A stretch of 64,000 nucleotides of DNA from Carboxylicivirga fragile (GTDB taxonomy: Bacteria > Bacteroidota > Bacteroidia > Bacteroidales > Marinilabiliaceae): positions 1 to 64,000 of the forward strand of contig JAFMVD010000012.1 of NCBI GenBank assembly GCA_025499625.1, written 5' to 3'. Shown piece by piece: positions 44,251 to 53,308 of the stretch (position 1 is the first letter of the stretch; each line of letters starts with the position of its first letter). The notes beneath the pieces were generated by a model. That model was given only the letters and a program-made list of their open reading frames with translations. It did not search any database and was not told the origin of the DNA. The position numbers and the translations under genes are program-made.

Positions 44251-46113
44251 TTATTTCAAAGCATAAACCATCGATTCCAGAGGCTTAAGAACAATTTGAA
44301 CAATAGCGCTATCCTCATTAACTATTAGTTTATTTTCACTGCCGTATAATTGATCAACTAAGCTATATTCACCTTCGCTCAGCTTCCATGCTTTAATTAA
44401 ATCAACTGGTAATTGCAAAGTGAAAACTTGTGCTTCGTCAGCATCAAAATTAGATAATACAAGAAGTTGCTCCTCTCCTGCCCAACGAGCAAAAGAAAAA
44501 ACTTTGTGATTATAATTTTCCGTACTAGCCCTATTGAAGGTATGTAATTCTTGATACTCTCCATTTAAAGCTTTACTCTCTCTACTAAATGTCAATAAGC
44601 GTTTATAAAAATCACGTAAGGCTTTCTCTTCTTTTGACAACTGTGCGCCATCAAATGCACCATCGTTCATCCATCGCTGATGGTGAGGCACACCAATGTA
44701 ATCGAAAATACTTGTGCGCGAGTTTGTACCAAAACCAGCATCTTCAGCACCTGGCTCTCCTACTTCCTGTCCAAAATAAACCATTGTTGGAGCCGTGCTA
44801 ATTAGCGTTGAAACCACCATTGCTGGTTTACCTTTAAGAGCGCTTCCTACAAACTCAGGACTAGCAATACGCTGCTCGTCGTGATTCTCCAAGAAATGTA
44901 ACATATGGTGCTCAATGTCGGCCAATCCTTCTTGAATGGCAGGAATATTATCAGTTAAACCATGCCCTTGCATCACATGTTTCAAAGTATCGTACAATTC
45001 TACTTTGTCATACAGATAATCCATTTTACCCTTGTGAATGTAATCTCGGTATAATCCTGGATTGTATACCTCAGCCAATAAAAAAGCCTCAGGATTAGCA
45101 TTTTTGATGGATGAATTCATGTAACTCCAAAACTCCACAGGTACCATTTCGGCCATGTCGAAACGAAAACCATCTACGCCAAATTCAATCCAGAACAATG
45201 CAATATCGCGAAACTTCACCCAAGAATCTGGTACCTGTTTATCTTGCCAAAAAGTATAATGGGCTGCGTGATCTTTATTTTCATACTCGGCAGGTAAGGA
45301 TTCAAAATCGTGAGTTCCATCTGGTCGCACTCCATAATTAATCTTAACCGTTTCGTACCAGTCGTAAAAATGAGGCTGAGCCAAACGTGAACCATTACCA
45401 GTCCATTTTGCAGGATTTTCGTCAAATTTAGAATCAACTAATGGATGAGCTTCACCACCCAATGGCTGATAATCGTTTAATGGAGCCGGCACTTCAAAAG
45501 CTGTATTTGGAATATAGTAGAAGTTATTATTGATTGCATATTCAACATTAGTATCATCCTGAGCACCAAAATCACTTACACCTTCAGGATTATTATTACC
45601 CTCGTAATGACGTGCCACATGATTAGGCACAATATCAATTAATACCTTCATGCCATTATTATGAGTTCGCTCTACCAAGGCTTTAAATTCATTTAAGCGA
45701 TTTGCAGGATCAACTGCTAAATCAGGATTTACCTGGTAATAATCCTTTACAGCATATGGCGAACCCGCTCGACCTTTAACGACATCCGGATCATCGTTAG
45801 AAATGCCATAAGCTGTATAATCGCGAACAAGTGCGTGGTGAGGTACACCTGTGTACCACATATGTGTAACACCAAGATCATTTAACTCTGATAGTGCCTT
45901 GTCGGTAAAGTCGTTGAATTTACCAACGCCATTTTCTTCAATGGTTCCCCAAGCCTTATTATTGGCATTTGTATTACCAAATAAACGGGTAAACACCTGA
46001 TAAACGACGGCTTTTCCTTCGTATGCTTGAGATTCTTCAACCTGTTGTGGTTTCTGCTGACAGGCAATCAGAACGATAGTAAGCAGACTAGCAATTAATA
46101 ATTTATTTCTCAT
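44251..46113 (-). CDS. Glycoside hydrolase family 13 alpha-amylase lipoprotein
   Basis: The 620-residue protein starts with a lipoprotein signal (LTIVLIACQQ). The GH13 catalytic barrel shows all conserved regions: DIVPNHVARH, GFRFDMAEM (nucleophile Asp319), LLAEVYNPG (acid/base Glu348) and ENHDEQR (transition-state Asp412). A C-terminal beta-domain follows. It hydrolyses alpha-1,4-glucans at the cell surface or in the periplasm. The gene lies 10 bases after the GH31 gene in a two-gene operon. The exact product size cannot be told by sequence. Confidence 0.92.
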   Translation of the reverse strand: MRNKLLIASLLTIVLIACQQKPQQVEESQAYEGKAVVYQVFTRLFGNTNANNKAWGTIEENGVGKFNDFTDKALSELNDLGVTHMWYTGVPHHALVRDYTAYGISNDDPDVVKGRAGSPYAVKDYYQVNPDLAVDPANRLNEFKALVERTHNNGMKVLIDIVPNHVARHYEGNNNPEGVSDFGAQDDTNVEYAINNNFYYIPNTAFEVPAPLNDYQPLGGEAHPLVDSKFDENPAKWTGNGSRLAQPHFYDWYETVKINYGVRPDGTHDFESLPAEYENKDHAAHYTFWQDKQVPDSWVKFRDIALFWIEFGVDGFRFDMAEMVPVEFWSYMNSSIKNANPEAFLLAEVYNPGLYRDYIHKGKMDYLYDKVELYDTLKHVMQGHGLTDNIPAIQEGLADIEHHMLHFLENHDEQRIASPEFVGSALKGKPAMVVSTLISTAPTMVYFGQEVGEPGAEDAGFGTNSRTSIFDYIGVPHHQRWMNDGAFDGAQLSKEEKALRDFYKRLLTFSRESKALNGEYQELHTFNRASTENYNHKVFSFARWAGEEQLLVLSNFDADEAQVFTLQLPVDLIKAWKLSEGEYSLVDQLYGSENKLIVNEDSAIVQIVLKPLESMVYALK

Positions 46114-46123
46114 GTAAATGTAT

Positions 46124-48529
46124 TTAGTAGATTTCTATTGTATTTGTTTTTTGTAGATTTTTGATAGTTACTTTGAGCAATCCTGATGTTTCATTATATG
46201 TAGCCACATCAGTTTTATGAACTTTCATTTTCGCTCCATTGATAACAATGTATTTTGGTACGCTATTAAAATGATGCACCAACAACTCAACAGTTCTGTT
46301 TTCTGGCTTTCCCTTATATTTATAGCCATCGCTATCAATCTTTATGCTTAAAACTTCATCATCAAAAGCCGATGAAAAATGCAGTTTTTCAAAAGCCATT
46401 TTAAGATGTGCCTCCTTAGTCTCACCATCATCTTCATACATCAAGCCCTCTGATTGCGTCACCGAAGAATCATGATAATAGTGTAACGTCAATTTTTCTG
46501 AAGTATAATCATCCATGCTTTTAAAAGCTGGCACTGTTGGAATAAAACTACCAGCTTTCACAAATACAGGAATGGTATTAATATCAACAGTAAGGTCTAT
46601 CGTTTGACCTCCTTCATATCTTTCCCCTGTAAAGTAATTAAACCATACTTGTCCTTTAGGTAAATAAGTACTATGTGATTTTACGCCTTTGTCCACAACC
46701 GGAGAAACTAAGAAATTATCTCCCCACAGGTAGCTACTTGTATTATCTAACAATTCCGGTGTGTCATCCACATAAAACAAGGGGCGCATCATTGGCACAC
46801 CACTTATGGCATTCTCATATATCAATGTATAATTATAAGGCATCAATTCGTATCGTAACTTTATAAAACGCCTTGTAATATCACGTGTTTGTTCATCCCA
46901 GAAAATTGGTTCAGCAGGCACGTCTTCCTGTGCATGTGTGCGATAGATCGATTGAAAAACACCATACTGCAACCAACGTGTATATAGTTCCGCATCTTCA
47001 TAAGAACCAGCAAAACCACCCAAATCAGAATGCATATAAGCCATACCTTGCATACCCATTTGCAAGGCTATCTCAACCTGCGGTTTTAATCCGCCCCAGG
47101 TACGATTAACATCGCCCGACCATGGCACCAGTCCATATCGCTGCGAACCAATAAAACCTGATCGCATTAAAATAACCGGACGGCGCTCTGGAAAATCCGC
47201 ACCAAATCCCTCATAAACTGTTTTAGCCCATTCGTGTCCGTAAAGATTATGTACTTCATCAGAACGACCATTAATATGTAGTAGATCATCGGGATGAACT
47301 TCTGGTTCGCCCAAGTCGCCCCACCATCCATCTACGCCAGATAACGTATGTTTTTTGTAAATACTCCAAAACCAATCTTTTGTTTCTGTTTTGAAAATAT
47401 CCAACAATGTTGTTGTTCCAAAATAAAAGTCAAATACGTATGGCTGGCCTTTTGAATCCAGACCTAGTAGCTGTTGATCCTCACATTCTTGATACTTTCC
47501 GCTTTCCTTTAAAATAAAAGGTTCGGTTATTAAGATGGTTTTTACCCCCTTCTCTCGATTACGCTTCAACATTTGTTCAGGCTCAGGAAATGAATCAAGC
47601 TCCCACTCCAGATTACCCATATGCCCTTTAACATCCTTACCAAACCAATACAAATCAAGAACAATGGCATCCAAAGGAAAATCATCAGCTCGATACATAT
47701 CAATAACACTCTCAACTTCGGCTTGACTGTGATACCCCATACGAGAAGCAATATTACCAAGCGCCCATCGTGGCACCATCGGCTGACGACCAGTCAATTC
47801 TGTAAAGTTCGTGATTAAATCAGTCCATTCATCAGCGGCCACAATCAGATAACTCATTCGCCCACCAACAGCTTCGAACTGCACTATATCATTTTCTGTT
47901 GCTCCTAAATCCAAAAAACCACTTGCTCCATTATCAAACGCAACCATGTATTTCTTTGATGAAATATACAATGGCATCGAATAGTACATTAAGTCGGCGT
48001 GTGTTTCGTAACCATAACTTGCCCGATTGTATAATTGCAAACGTTGACCGCGTCGATCCATTCCTAAAACACGTTCGCCTCCACCCATGAGCTTCTCTTC
48101 TGAGTCGAGTGATAATCGAAAACCCACCTGCGAATCATTAGAGAAATAACCTTTTTCCTCTGAAAATAAATGGGCATCGTTATAAGAATATGAAACATCA
48201 AACGGTTGCTTAGTAATTTCTACAGTCAATTTCGATGTTGAAAAAACTACCGCATTTTCATCTTGCTTAAAAGTACTATTTACTAGTCCTTGATTTGGAG
48301 CAATGGCATATGACGGCGCATTTATCGATCCATGTATAATGAACTCAACTTCCATGCTAGATTCAGTGTATGGTCGAAAAACCATAAATCCATCGGAAGT
48401 TTCAATGGTTAACTGATTATTGTCATAAGAAGCTGCTTTGAATTGTCGCTCATTTTTTTGTGCATTACTTGGAATGCATAAAAAAGTAGCTAGAATCAAA
48501 ACAACAAGGTATTTCAATGGGGTGGACAT
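46124..48529 (-). CDS. Glycoside hydrolase family 31 alpha-glucosidase
   Basis: The 801-residue protein has a signal peptide (ending CIPSNAQKN), an N-terminal galactose-mutarotase-like beta-sandwich, the GH31 TIM barrel and C-terminal beta-domains. The nucleophile is Asp405 in GWWGDLGEPE and the acid/base Asp473 in PWSGDVNRTW. FPLDAIVLDLYWFG is the typical barrel entry. It probably trims glucose from maltooligosaccharides made by the neighbouring amylase; alpha-xylosidase activity is another possibility in this family. No SusCD pair is present. Confidence 0.92.
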   Translation of the reverse strand: MSTPLKYLVVLILATFLCIPSNAQKNERQFKAASYDNNQLTIETSDGFMVFRPYTESSMEVEFIIHGSINAPSYAIAPNQGLVNSTFKQDENAVVFSTSKLTVEITKQPFDVSYSYNDAHLFSEEKGYFSNDSQVGFRLSLDSEEKLMGGGERVLGMDRRGQRLQLYNRASYGYETHADLMYYSMPLYISSKKYMVAFDNGASGFLDLGATENDIVQFEAVGGRMSYLIVAADEWTDLITNFTELTGRQPMVPRWALGNIASRMGYHSQAEVESVIDMYRADDFPLDAIVLDLYWFGKDVKGHMGNLEWELDSFPEPEQMLKRNREKGVKTILITEPFILKESGKYQECEDQQLLGLDSKGQPYVFDFYFGTTTLLDIFKTETKDWFWSIYKKHTLSGVDGWWGDLGEPEVHPDDLLHINGRSDEVHNLYGHEWAKTVYEGFGADFPERRPVILMRSGFIGSQRYGLVPWSGDVNRTWGGLKPQVEIALQMGMQGMAYMHSDLGGFAGSYEDAELYTRWLQYGVFQSIYRTHAQEDVPAEPIFWDEQTRDITRRFIKLRYELMPYNYTLIYENAISGVPMMRPLFYVDDTPELLDNTSSYLWGDNFLVSPVVDKGVKSHSTYLPKGQVWFNYFTGERYEGGQTIDLTVDINTIPVFVKAGSFIPTVPAFKSMDDYTSEKLTLHYYHDSSVTQSEGLMYEDDGETKEAHLKMAFEKLHFSSAFDDEVLSIKIDSDGYKYKGKPENRTVELLVHHFNSVPKYIVINGAKMKVHKTDVATYNETSGLLKVTIKNLQKTNTIEIY

Positions 48530-48867
48530 AGTTTTTTATCTTAGTTCTAAATGCTTAATTTTCAATAGGCAAGTTACGAAGCTTCGTGCAAATTGGAAAC
48601 ATTACATATGATCAGCGAAAACGAATGGAACAATCACAAAAGCCGTGCACCACAACATAAACAACTAACACACTTTAACTTAACTCCTAAAGACGCATCT
48701 AGAACGATGCTCATTCGTATCTTTAAATTAAACATCTTTGTAGAATTTCGGCTATCGAAACCGTTTTCGAAAAACAACAAAACCTTGTGAACTTGCATCA
48801 AGTTCTATTAAATGAAACGAAATGTTTTATCTTAGCGCTCATAATTGAAAATACAAAACACTCAAAT

Positions 48868-49335
48868 ATGAATAAAGTTATCATCAAAAGTTTCGATGAA
48901 CTAGAGAAGTTAATTGGAAGTGATTTAGGGATTTCGGAATACCACGAATTTACGCAAGAGCAAATCAATTTATTTGCCGACGCTACTCTTGATCACCAAT
49001 GGATTCATACCGATGTTGAGAAGGCAAAAGACGAATCTCCATTTGGAACTACCATTGCACATGGCTATTTAACCATTTCTATCCTTCCACATTTATGGAA
49101 TCAGATCGTTGATGTTCAAAACCTGAAACTACAGGTTAACTACGGTATTGAGAAGCTAAAATTTAATGCACCAGTAAAAGTTAACGACAAAGTAAGATTA
49201 CACGCGAAAGTAATTGATGCTAAAAACTTAAGAGGCGTTTGTAAAGCAAACATTGGTATTAAGTTAGAGATTGAAGGTGCACGTAAACCTGCCTACGAAG
49301 GTGAAATTGTATTCTTGTACCATTTCAACGACTAA
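48868..49335 (+). CDS. MaoC-family hydratase-like protein
   Basis: I use the ATG at 48868 (155 residues); the upstream in-frame extension has no family match. The protein has a hot-dog fold with the hydratase motif: FTQEQINLFADATLDHQWIH and the catalytic block FGTTIAHGYLTISILP. It fits R-specific enoyl-CoA hydratases and 3-hydroxyacyl dehydratases. The upstream 258 bases to the GH31 gene hold no gene I accept. Confidence 0.88.
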   Translation: MNKVIIKSFDELEKLIGSDLGISEYHEFTQEQINLFADATLDHQWIHTDVEKAKDESPFGTTIAHGYLTISILPHLWNQIVDVQNLKLQVNYGIEKLKFNAPVKVNDKVRLHAKVIDAKNLRGVCKANIGIKLEIEGARKPAYEGEIVFLYHFND

Positions 49336-49358
49336 GAATTTCTTAGCTATTAAGATAT

Positions 49359-49387
49359 AAAGTGAGCCGAATGGCTCACTTTTTTTA
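49359..49387. terminator. Bidirectional terminator
   Basis: A 10-bp perfect stem (AAAGTGAGCC/GGCTCACTTT) with GAAT loop is followed by seven T residues. It lies between convergent genes. Confidence 0.88.
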
Positions 49388-49405
49388 TGCCATAAAAAGT
49401 CATCA

Positions 49406-49795
49406 TTATTTGGCATATTTCTTCATAACACTTATTAAGAGCAACACCCATCCAACAATCATAAACAAGCCTCCCAAGGGTGTTACAGGACCCAAAAATC
49501 GAAAATTCATACCCAATACATCTGACAGGCTTAAAAAATAAATACTGCATGAGAATAAAAAGGTTCCAATGGCAAAACTCCAAGCCATGGTTCTTTGTAA
49601 TTTGGTTTCAAAATTAAAAACAAAACCAACCAGAAGAAGAACGATGGCATGGTACATCATGTATTTTACGCCTACTTCAAAACTTGCCAATTGTACTTCA
49701 CTCAATACTTTCTTTAAAGCGTGCGCACCCAATGCACCTAATATCACAGAAAGACCACCATATATACTGCCAACAATCATTACTGCTTGCTTCAT
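49406..49795 (-). CDS. DUF423 membrane protein
   Basis: The 129-residue protein has four transmembrane helices and the DUF423 pattern: YGGLSVILGALGAHALKKVL near the start, FEVGVKYMMYHAIVLLLVG, and PLGGLFMIVGWVLLL at the end. It resembles the YgdD family of inner-membrane proteins; function unknown. Confidence 0.9.
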   Translation of the reverse strand: MKQAVMIVGSIYGGLSVILGALGAHALKKVLSEVQLASFEVGVKYMMYHAIVLLLVGFVFNFETKLQRTMAWSFAIGTFLFSCSIYFLSLSDVLGMNFRFLGPVTPLGGLFMIVGWVLLLISVMKKYAK

Positions 49796-49922
49796 ACTTA
49801 TTTCATTTTAATCAATTAAGTAATGTTTAAACAATAAGTATTGAGCTAAGTTCATAGGCGTTTAAACATATCTCAAAACCCTCTTTCAAGTTTATTGTTA
49901 TAAGTTTAATAATCTGCATACT

Positions 49923-51074
49923 ATGAATCTACTCACAAAATACAAGTCAGTTCGGTTAGCGTCAGAACAAATGGTTGAGCCTTTACACATTGAAGATTAC
50001 GTTCCGCAAGCCGCTACCTTTGCGAGTCCACCCAAATGGAACTTGGGACATACTACCTGGTTTTTCGAAGAATTTATATTAAAACCACATTCACAAGACT
50101 ATAAAGTTTTTGATGAATCCTATTCATTTCTGTTTAATTCCTACTACAACACAGTTGGCGAAAGAGTTACGAGAGCAAATAGAGGCAGCTTAAGTCGCCC
50201 ATTAGTAAGTGAAGTAATGGGCTATCGAAAACATGTAGATAAGGCGATTCAACAATTCTTGCAGAACTCAACCTTAACAAAAGACATTGAAGACATTTTT
50301 ATCGTCGGCATAAATCACGAACAGCAACATCAAGAACTTTTCTTCACCGATCTGAAGTATAATTTTAGTGTCAACCCCACTTTTCCGGCATACAATAACA
50401 AAGCTTTTTGCGAAGATGAAGAATCAGAAACGATGGCATGGCTAGCTATTGAAAAAGGGATATACGACATCGGGCATCAAGGTGATGGTTTTTGTTACGA
50501 CAATGAGTTAGGCGCTCACCAAGTATTACTTCAGGACTTTGAAATCAGCAACAAACTAATTACAAATGGCGAATATCTTGAATTCTTAAAAGATGGAGGC
50601 TACAACAAGTTTGAGTTCTGGCACGATGAAGCCTTATTCTGGTTAAAAGACAAAAATATTTCTCACCCTATGTATTGGTTACAAAAGGATGGGAAGTGGT
50701 TTCAATATACCTTAGCTGGCTTAAGACTTTTACAAGATAAGCATATACTCACTCACCTAAGTTATTATGAGGCGGCTGCTTTTGCTCAATGGAAAGGACA
50801 TCGATTACCAACAGAATTTGAATGGGAAGCTGCCTGCCATAAATTTGATTGGGGCAAACGTTGGGAATGGACTGAAAGTGCCTATTCGCCTTATCCAAAT
50901 TATAAAAAGCCTAATGGGGCTATTGGCGAATACAATGGTAAATTCATGGTGAATCAGAAGGTTTTACGTGGAGGATCTGTCGTCACGCCGCAAGGACATA
51001 GTAGAAAAACCTATCGCAATTTTTTTCATCCGCATATTGCCTATCAATTTAATGGTATACGTTTAGTAAAGTAA
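49923..51074 (+). CDS. EgtB-like sulfoxide synthase (DinB + FGE-sulfatase domains)
   Basis: The 383-residue protein joins an N-terminal DinB-like domain to a C-terminal formylglycine-generating-enzyme fold. The first holds iron ligands: His43 in NLGHTTWFF and the HEQQH motif, His132 and His136. The second shows RLPTEFEWEAAC, EWTESAYSPYP and RGGSVVTPQGHSRKTYRNFF. This matches EgtB, OvoA and SenA-type enzymes that form C-S (or C-Se) bonds to histidine derivatives. It is shorter than many EgtB proteins. No EgtD methyltransferase is adjacent; only a DUF427 gene follows, 11 bases on. The exact product (ergothioneine, ovothiol or selenoneine path) is uncertain. Confidence 0.85.
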   Translation: MNLLTKYKSVRLASEQMVEPLHIEDYVPQAATFASPPKWNLGHTTWFFEEFILKPHSQDYKVFDESYSFLFNSYYNTVGERVTRANRGSLSRPLVSEVMGYRKHVDKAIQQFLQNSTLTKDIEDIFIVGINHEQQHQELFFTDLKYNFSVNPTFPAYNNKAFCEDEESETMAWLAIEKGIYDIGHQGDGFCYDNELGAHQVLLQDFEISNKLITNGEYLEFLKDGGYNKFEFWHDEALFWLKDKNISHPMYWLQKDGKWFQYTLAGLRLLQDKHILTHLSYYEAAAFAQWKGHRLPTEFEWEAACHKFDWGKRWEWTESAYSPYPNYKKPNGAIGEYNGKFMVNQKVLRGGSVVTPQGHSRKTYRNFFHPHIAYQFNGIRLVK

Positions 51075-51085
51075 AAAACATTAGT

Positions 51086-51367
51086 ATGAAAGCAATTTGG
51101 AACAATACAGTAATCGCCGAAAGTAAGGAAACCATAATTATTGAAGGCAATCATTACTTTCCTCCGGCATCACTTAATATGGAATACTTCAAGCCATCTA
51201 TAAAACATACCAATTGCCATTGGAAAGGCCAAGCCTCGTATTATACAATCATAGTTGATAAAGAGAAAAATGAAGATGCGGCCTGGTTTTATCCTGATCC
51301 CAAGGAACTCGCCAAACATATAAAAGGCTACATTGCTTTTTGGCGGGGAGTGGAAGTGGTGGAGTAA
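51086..51367 (+). CDS. DUF427 protein
   Basis: The 93-residue protein fits DUF427: KAIWNNTVIAESKETIIIEG, NHYFPPASLNMEYF, CHWKGQASYYTIIVD and YPDPKELAKHIKGYIAFWRG. It is a small cytoplasmic beta-rich protein of unknown function, coupled by an 11-base gap to the EgtB-like gene. Confidence 0.9.
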   Translation: MKAIWNNTVIAESKETIIIEGNHYFPPASLNMEYFKPSIKHTNCHWKGQASYYTIIVDKEKNEDAAWFYPDPKELAKHIKGYIAFWRGVEVVE

Positions 51368-51463
51368 TTGCTGTCCTAATTTCACTTTTGTTCGCTCGTA
51401 AGCTAACCTTCCATATTTTGTCTCCGCTAGACATTCTTATAGAGGTCTGTATGTTCGATACGT

Positions 51464-52456
51464 TTATTTTATAGATTCTATTAAATTTTTAACTGTCATA
51501 TCAGTGCTTCCATAGCTTACTATTCGCACATCTAAAGGTGTTCTTGCAAATTTATATACTGCTTTTACTAGTGCGTCAAATATCCATTCTATATTATTTC
51601 CAAAAGCACCACCTCCTACAAGAGTTAAAAAGACCTTATTATTACCAGTTCTTTTGTAATTATCAACTGCAGCATACAATGTGGCCTCATACGTTGCTTC
51701 AAGAATTAATCGAGCGAAAGATTCCCAATGTTTCGGGTCAAGATGTGAATATGCTACAGGTAAAGCAGAACAATATGCTTGAGTAACAATGTTCTTATTC
51801 ATATTAATTGTAACTTCAGTATCTCTTTGTAAACCTATTCTTAATTTTCCTTTTAGTTTTTCAACGTCTAGTTCCGACCTGTTTTTGATAAGTCTTGTAA
51901 TCTTTGAAAGTCCCTCCGAATTTGCAAGTGCATACCCATTAGTCATTTCCCATAAATTCGACTTTTCATTCTTGAACTCAAGCCCGATGTCACTCAAGCA
52001 ATCAATTTGATTAGAAGAAGTTTGTCCAATCTGATTATTTACATTGGCAAAGTAATTTCTATAAATTGTGCCGGCTCCACATGCTATTGCGCAAGCGGGT
52101 CCTTGAGTATAATCATTTTCATAAATACCTACACCTTTTTCTGGAATAACTTGAGGCCCGACCATTTCTAATAAATTAAATTGAGAGGCTGCTTGAAATA
52201 ATGCTCCATTATTAGTTGATTCCTGATGTAAATCTTGAATATTACCAACTACTTCTGAAACTCTTATTTTGGATTTATATTCTTCTAGCTCTGAGTTTTT
52301 AATCCTCAAATCGTTTAAAGTTGGTACTTCAAGACTGCCAAAAACGAATTCATTTCCATTTACTTTAGAAATTAATTTATTCTCTTTAATCTCAATATTT
52401 GAACGAACCTGATCTGGATATTCTTCTTTAAATCCTAATAATTTCTCAAACCACAT
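51464..52456 (-). CDS. Macrodomain-like protein of unknown function
   Basis: The 330-residue protein has blocks I recall from an uncharacterised family found in scattered bacteria and protists: NGALFQAASQFNLLEMVGP, YENDYTQGPACAIACGAGTI and LTLVGGGAFGNNIEWI. The glycine-rich GGGAFGN loop and the FQAASQFN strand recall the ADP-ribose-binding loops of macrodomains/PARG. No signal peptide. Two small genes precede it on the same strand (52501-52758 is 44 bases upstream). ADP-ribose binding is an inference, not shown. Confidence 0.65.
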   Translation of the reverse strand: MWFEKLLGFKEEYPDQVRSNIEIKENKLISKVNGNEFVFGSLEVPTLNDLRIKNSELEEYKSKIRVSEVVGNIQDLHQESTNNGALFQAASQFNLLEMVGPQVIPEKGVGIYENDYTQGPACAIACGAGTIYRNYFANVNNQIGQTSSNQIDCLSDIGLEFKNEKSNLWEMTNGYALANSEGLSKITRLIKNRSELDVEKLKGKLRIGLQRDTEVTINMNKNIVTQAYCSALPVAYSHLDPKHWESFARLILEATYEATLYAAVDNYKRTGNNKVFLTLVGGGAFGNNIEWIFDALVKAVYKFARTPLDVRIVSYGSTDMTVKNLIESIK

Positions 52457-52500
52457 TATGTATTATTTATTATCTCTAATTTATATTACATTAGGAATAA

Positions 52501-52758
52501 CTACCCCTTCACCTTTGCCAAATCGCGTATTTCAAATTGATGCTCAGTTGTAAAATCAATTTTAAGGGATTCGAATTCCTCATCCATTACAAATTTGAAT
52601 CCTTTAATTTTCTGGCTGGGTTTGTTTTTTTGTCCCTTATTCTTTTTATTAAATGCCTTTATTTCTTTGCAATCATCGCGCTGTATGGCAACAAAGCATT
52701 CTAATGCAGAGTTTTCATACATCTCATAATCACTTTTTATTGTCCGTAGTATTCCCAT
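52501..52758 (-). CDS. Small protein of unknown function
   Basis: The 85-residue basic protein (start MGILRTIKSDYEMYENSA) has a lysine-rich middle (KAFNKKNKGQKNKPSQKIKG) and an acidic end. No motif is recognised. It starts 7 bases after the DUF6155-like gene and lies before the macrodomain-like gene, all on the minus strand. Confidence 0.6.
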   Translation of the reverse strand: MGILRTIKSDYEMYENSALECFVAIQRDDCKEIKAFNKKNKGQKNKPSQKIKGFKFVMDEEFESLKIDFTTEHQFEIRDLAKVKG

Positions 52759-52765
52759 TTTTAAA

Positions 52766-53242
52766 TTATAATATTTGTTTTAGGTCTTCTTCAAAATCCA
52801 ATCGCAAATCCTCATGCACTGCAGCAAGGGCTTTTGAGATACTCACAATTTGTCTGTCGTAAAGATTATTCAATACTTTACTTCGCTTGTAATTGGTTTT
52901 ACACAATTTCATTTGATAACAAAAAAAGATGAGTAACTCTATTTGTGTTGCTTTCTTACCCGAATAGCGGATGTACTTATTTAGTATGCGATGGATGCGT
53001 TGAACTCCTTTCTTAACGTAGTATATCGAAGCGTGATTAATCGTTTTAAACTCAGCCTCAACTTCCTCCTTCACTTGGCGGATATAATTGGCCTCATCGT
53101 GCGACTCAAATAAAAGGTAATTGAGCAACTCTTTGCTTTCTTTTTTATATTTGGCCACACGCAGAAAATGCTGTATCAGCACCTCCTTAGGCATTTGTTG
53201 AAGTTCCTTCTTTATAACGCTTATACTACTTGTCTCCAGCAT
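52766..53242 (-). CDS. DUF6155-like helical protein
   Basis: The 158-residue protein is nearly all helical: ELQQMPKEVLIQHFLRVAKY, KESKELLNYLLFESHDEANY, KGVQRIHRILNKYIRYSGKK, then QIELLIFFCYQMKLC. The pattern fits a family I know only as DUF6155-like, without a function. It is first of a three-gene set with the small basic protein and the macrodomain-like protein. Confidence 0.65.
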   Translation of the reverse strand: MLETSSISVIKKELQQMPKEVLIQHFLRVAKYKKESKELLNYLLFESHDEANYIRQVKEEVEAEFKTINHASIYYVKKGVQRIHRILNKYIRYSGKKATQIELLIFFCYQMKLCKTNYKRSKVLNNLYDRQIVSISKALAAVHEDLRLDFEEDLKQIL

Positions 53243-53263
53243 TTACTATTCTTTTGCTAATGG

Positions 53264-53301
53264 ATGACACCTTTCATTTACAATTAAGAAAGAGGTGTCA
53301 T
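53264..53301. repeat. Inverted repeat hairpin
   Basis: A 9-bp stem ATGACACCT/AGGTGTCAT lies between the YiiX-like and DUF6155-like genes. It lacks a T run on the minus strand, so it may be an operator or RNA-processing hairpin rather than a terminator. Confidence 0.4.
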
Positions 53302-53308
53302 ACGGAAT

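Noticed and set aside
44251-48529. Polysaccharide utilisation locus with SusCD
   Set aside because: The GH13 and GH31 genes have no SusC or SusD neighbours, and the only TonB receptor in the window is 40 kb away without a SusD partner.
48593-48790. 65-codon plus-strand open frame upstream of the MaoC gene
   Set aside because: No motif, no plausible promoter or start signal, and codon use unlike neighbours; probably non-coding leader.
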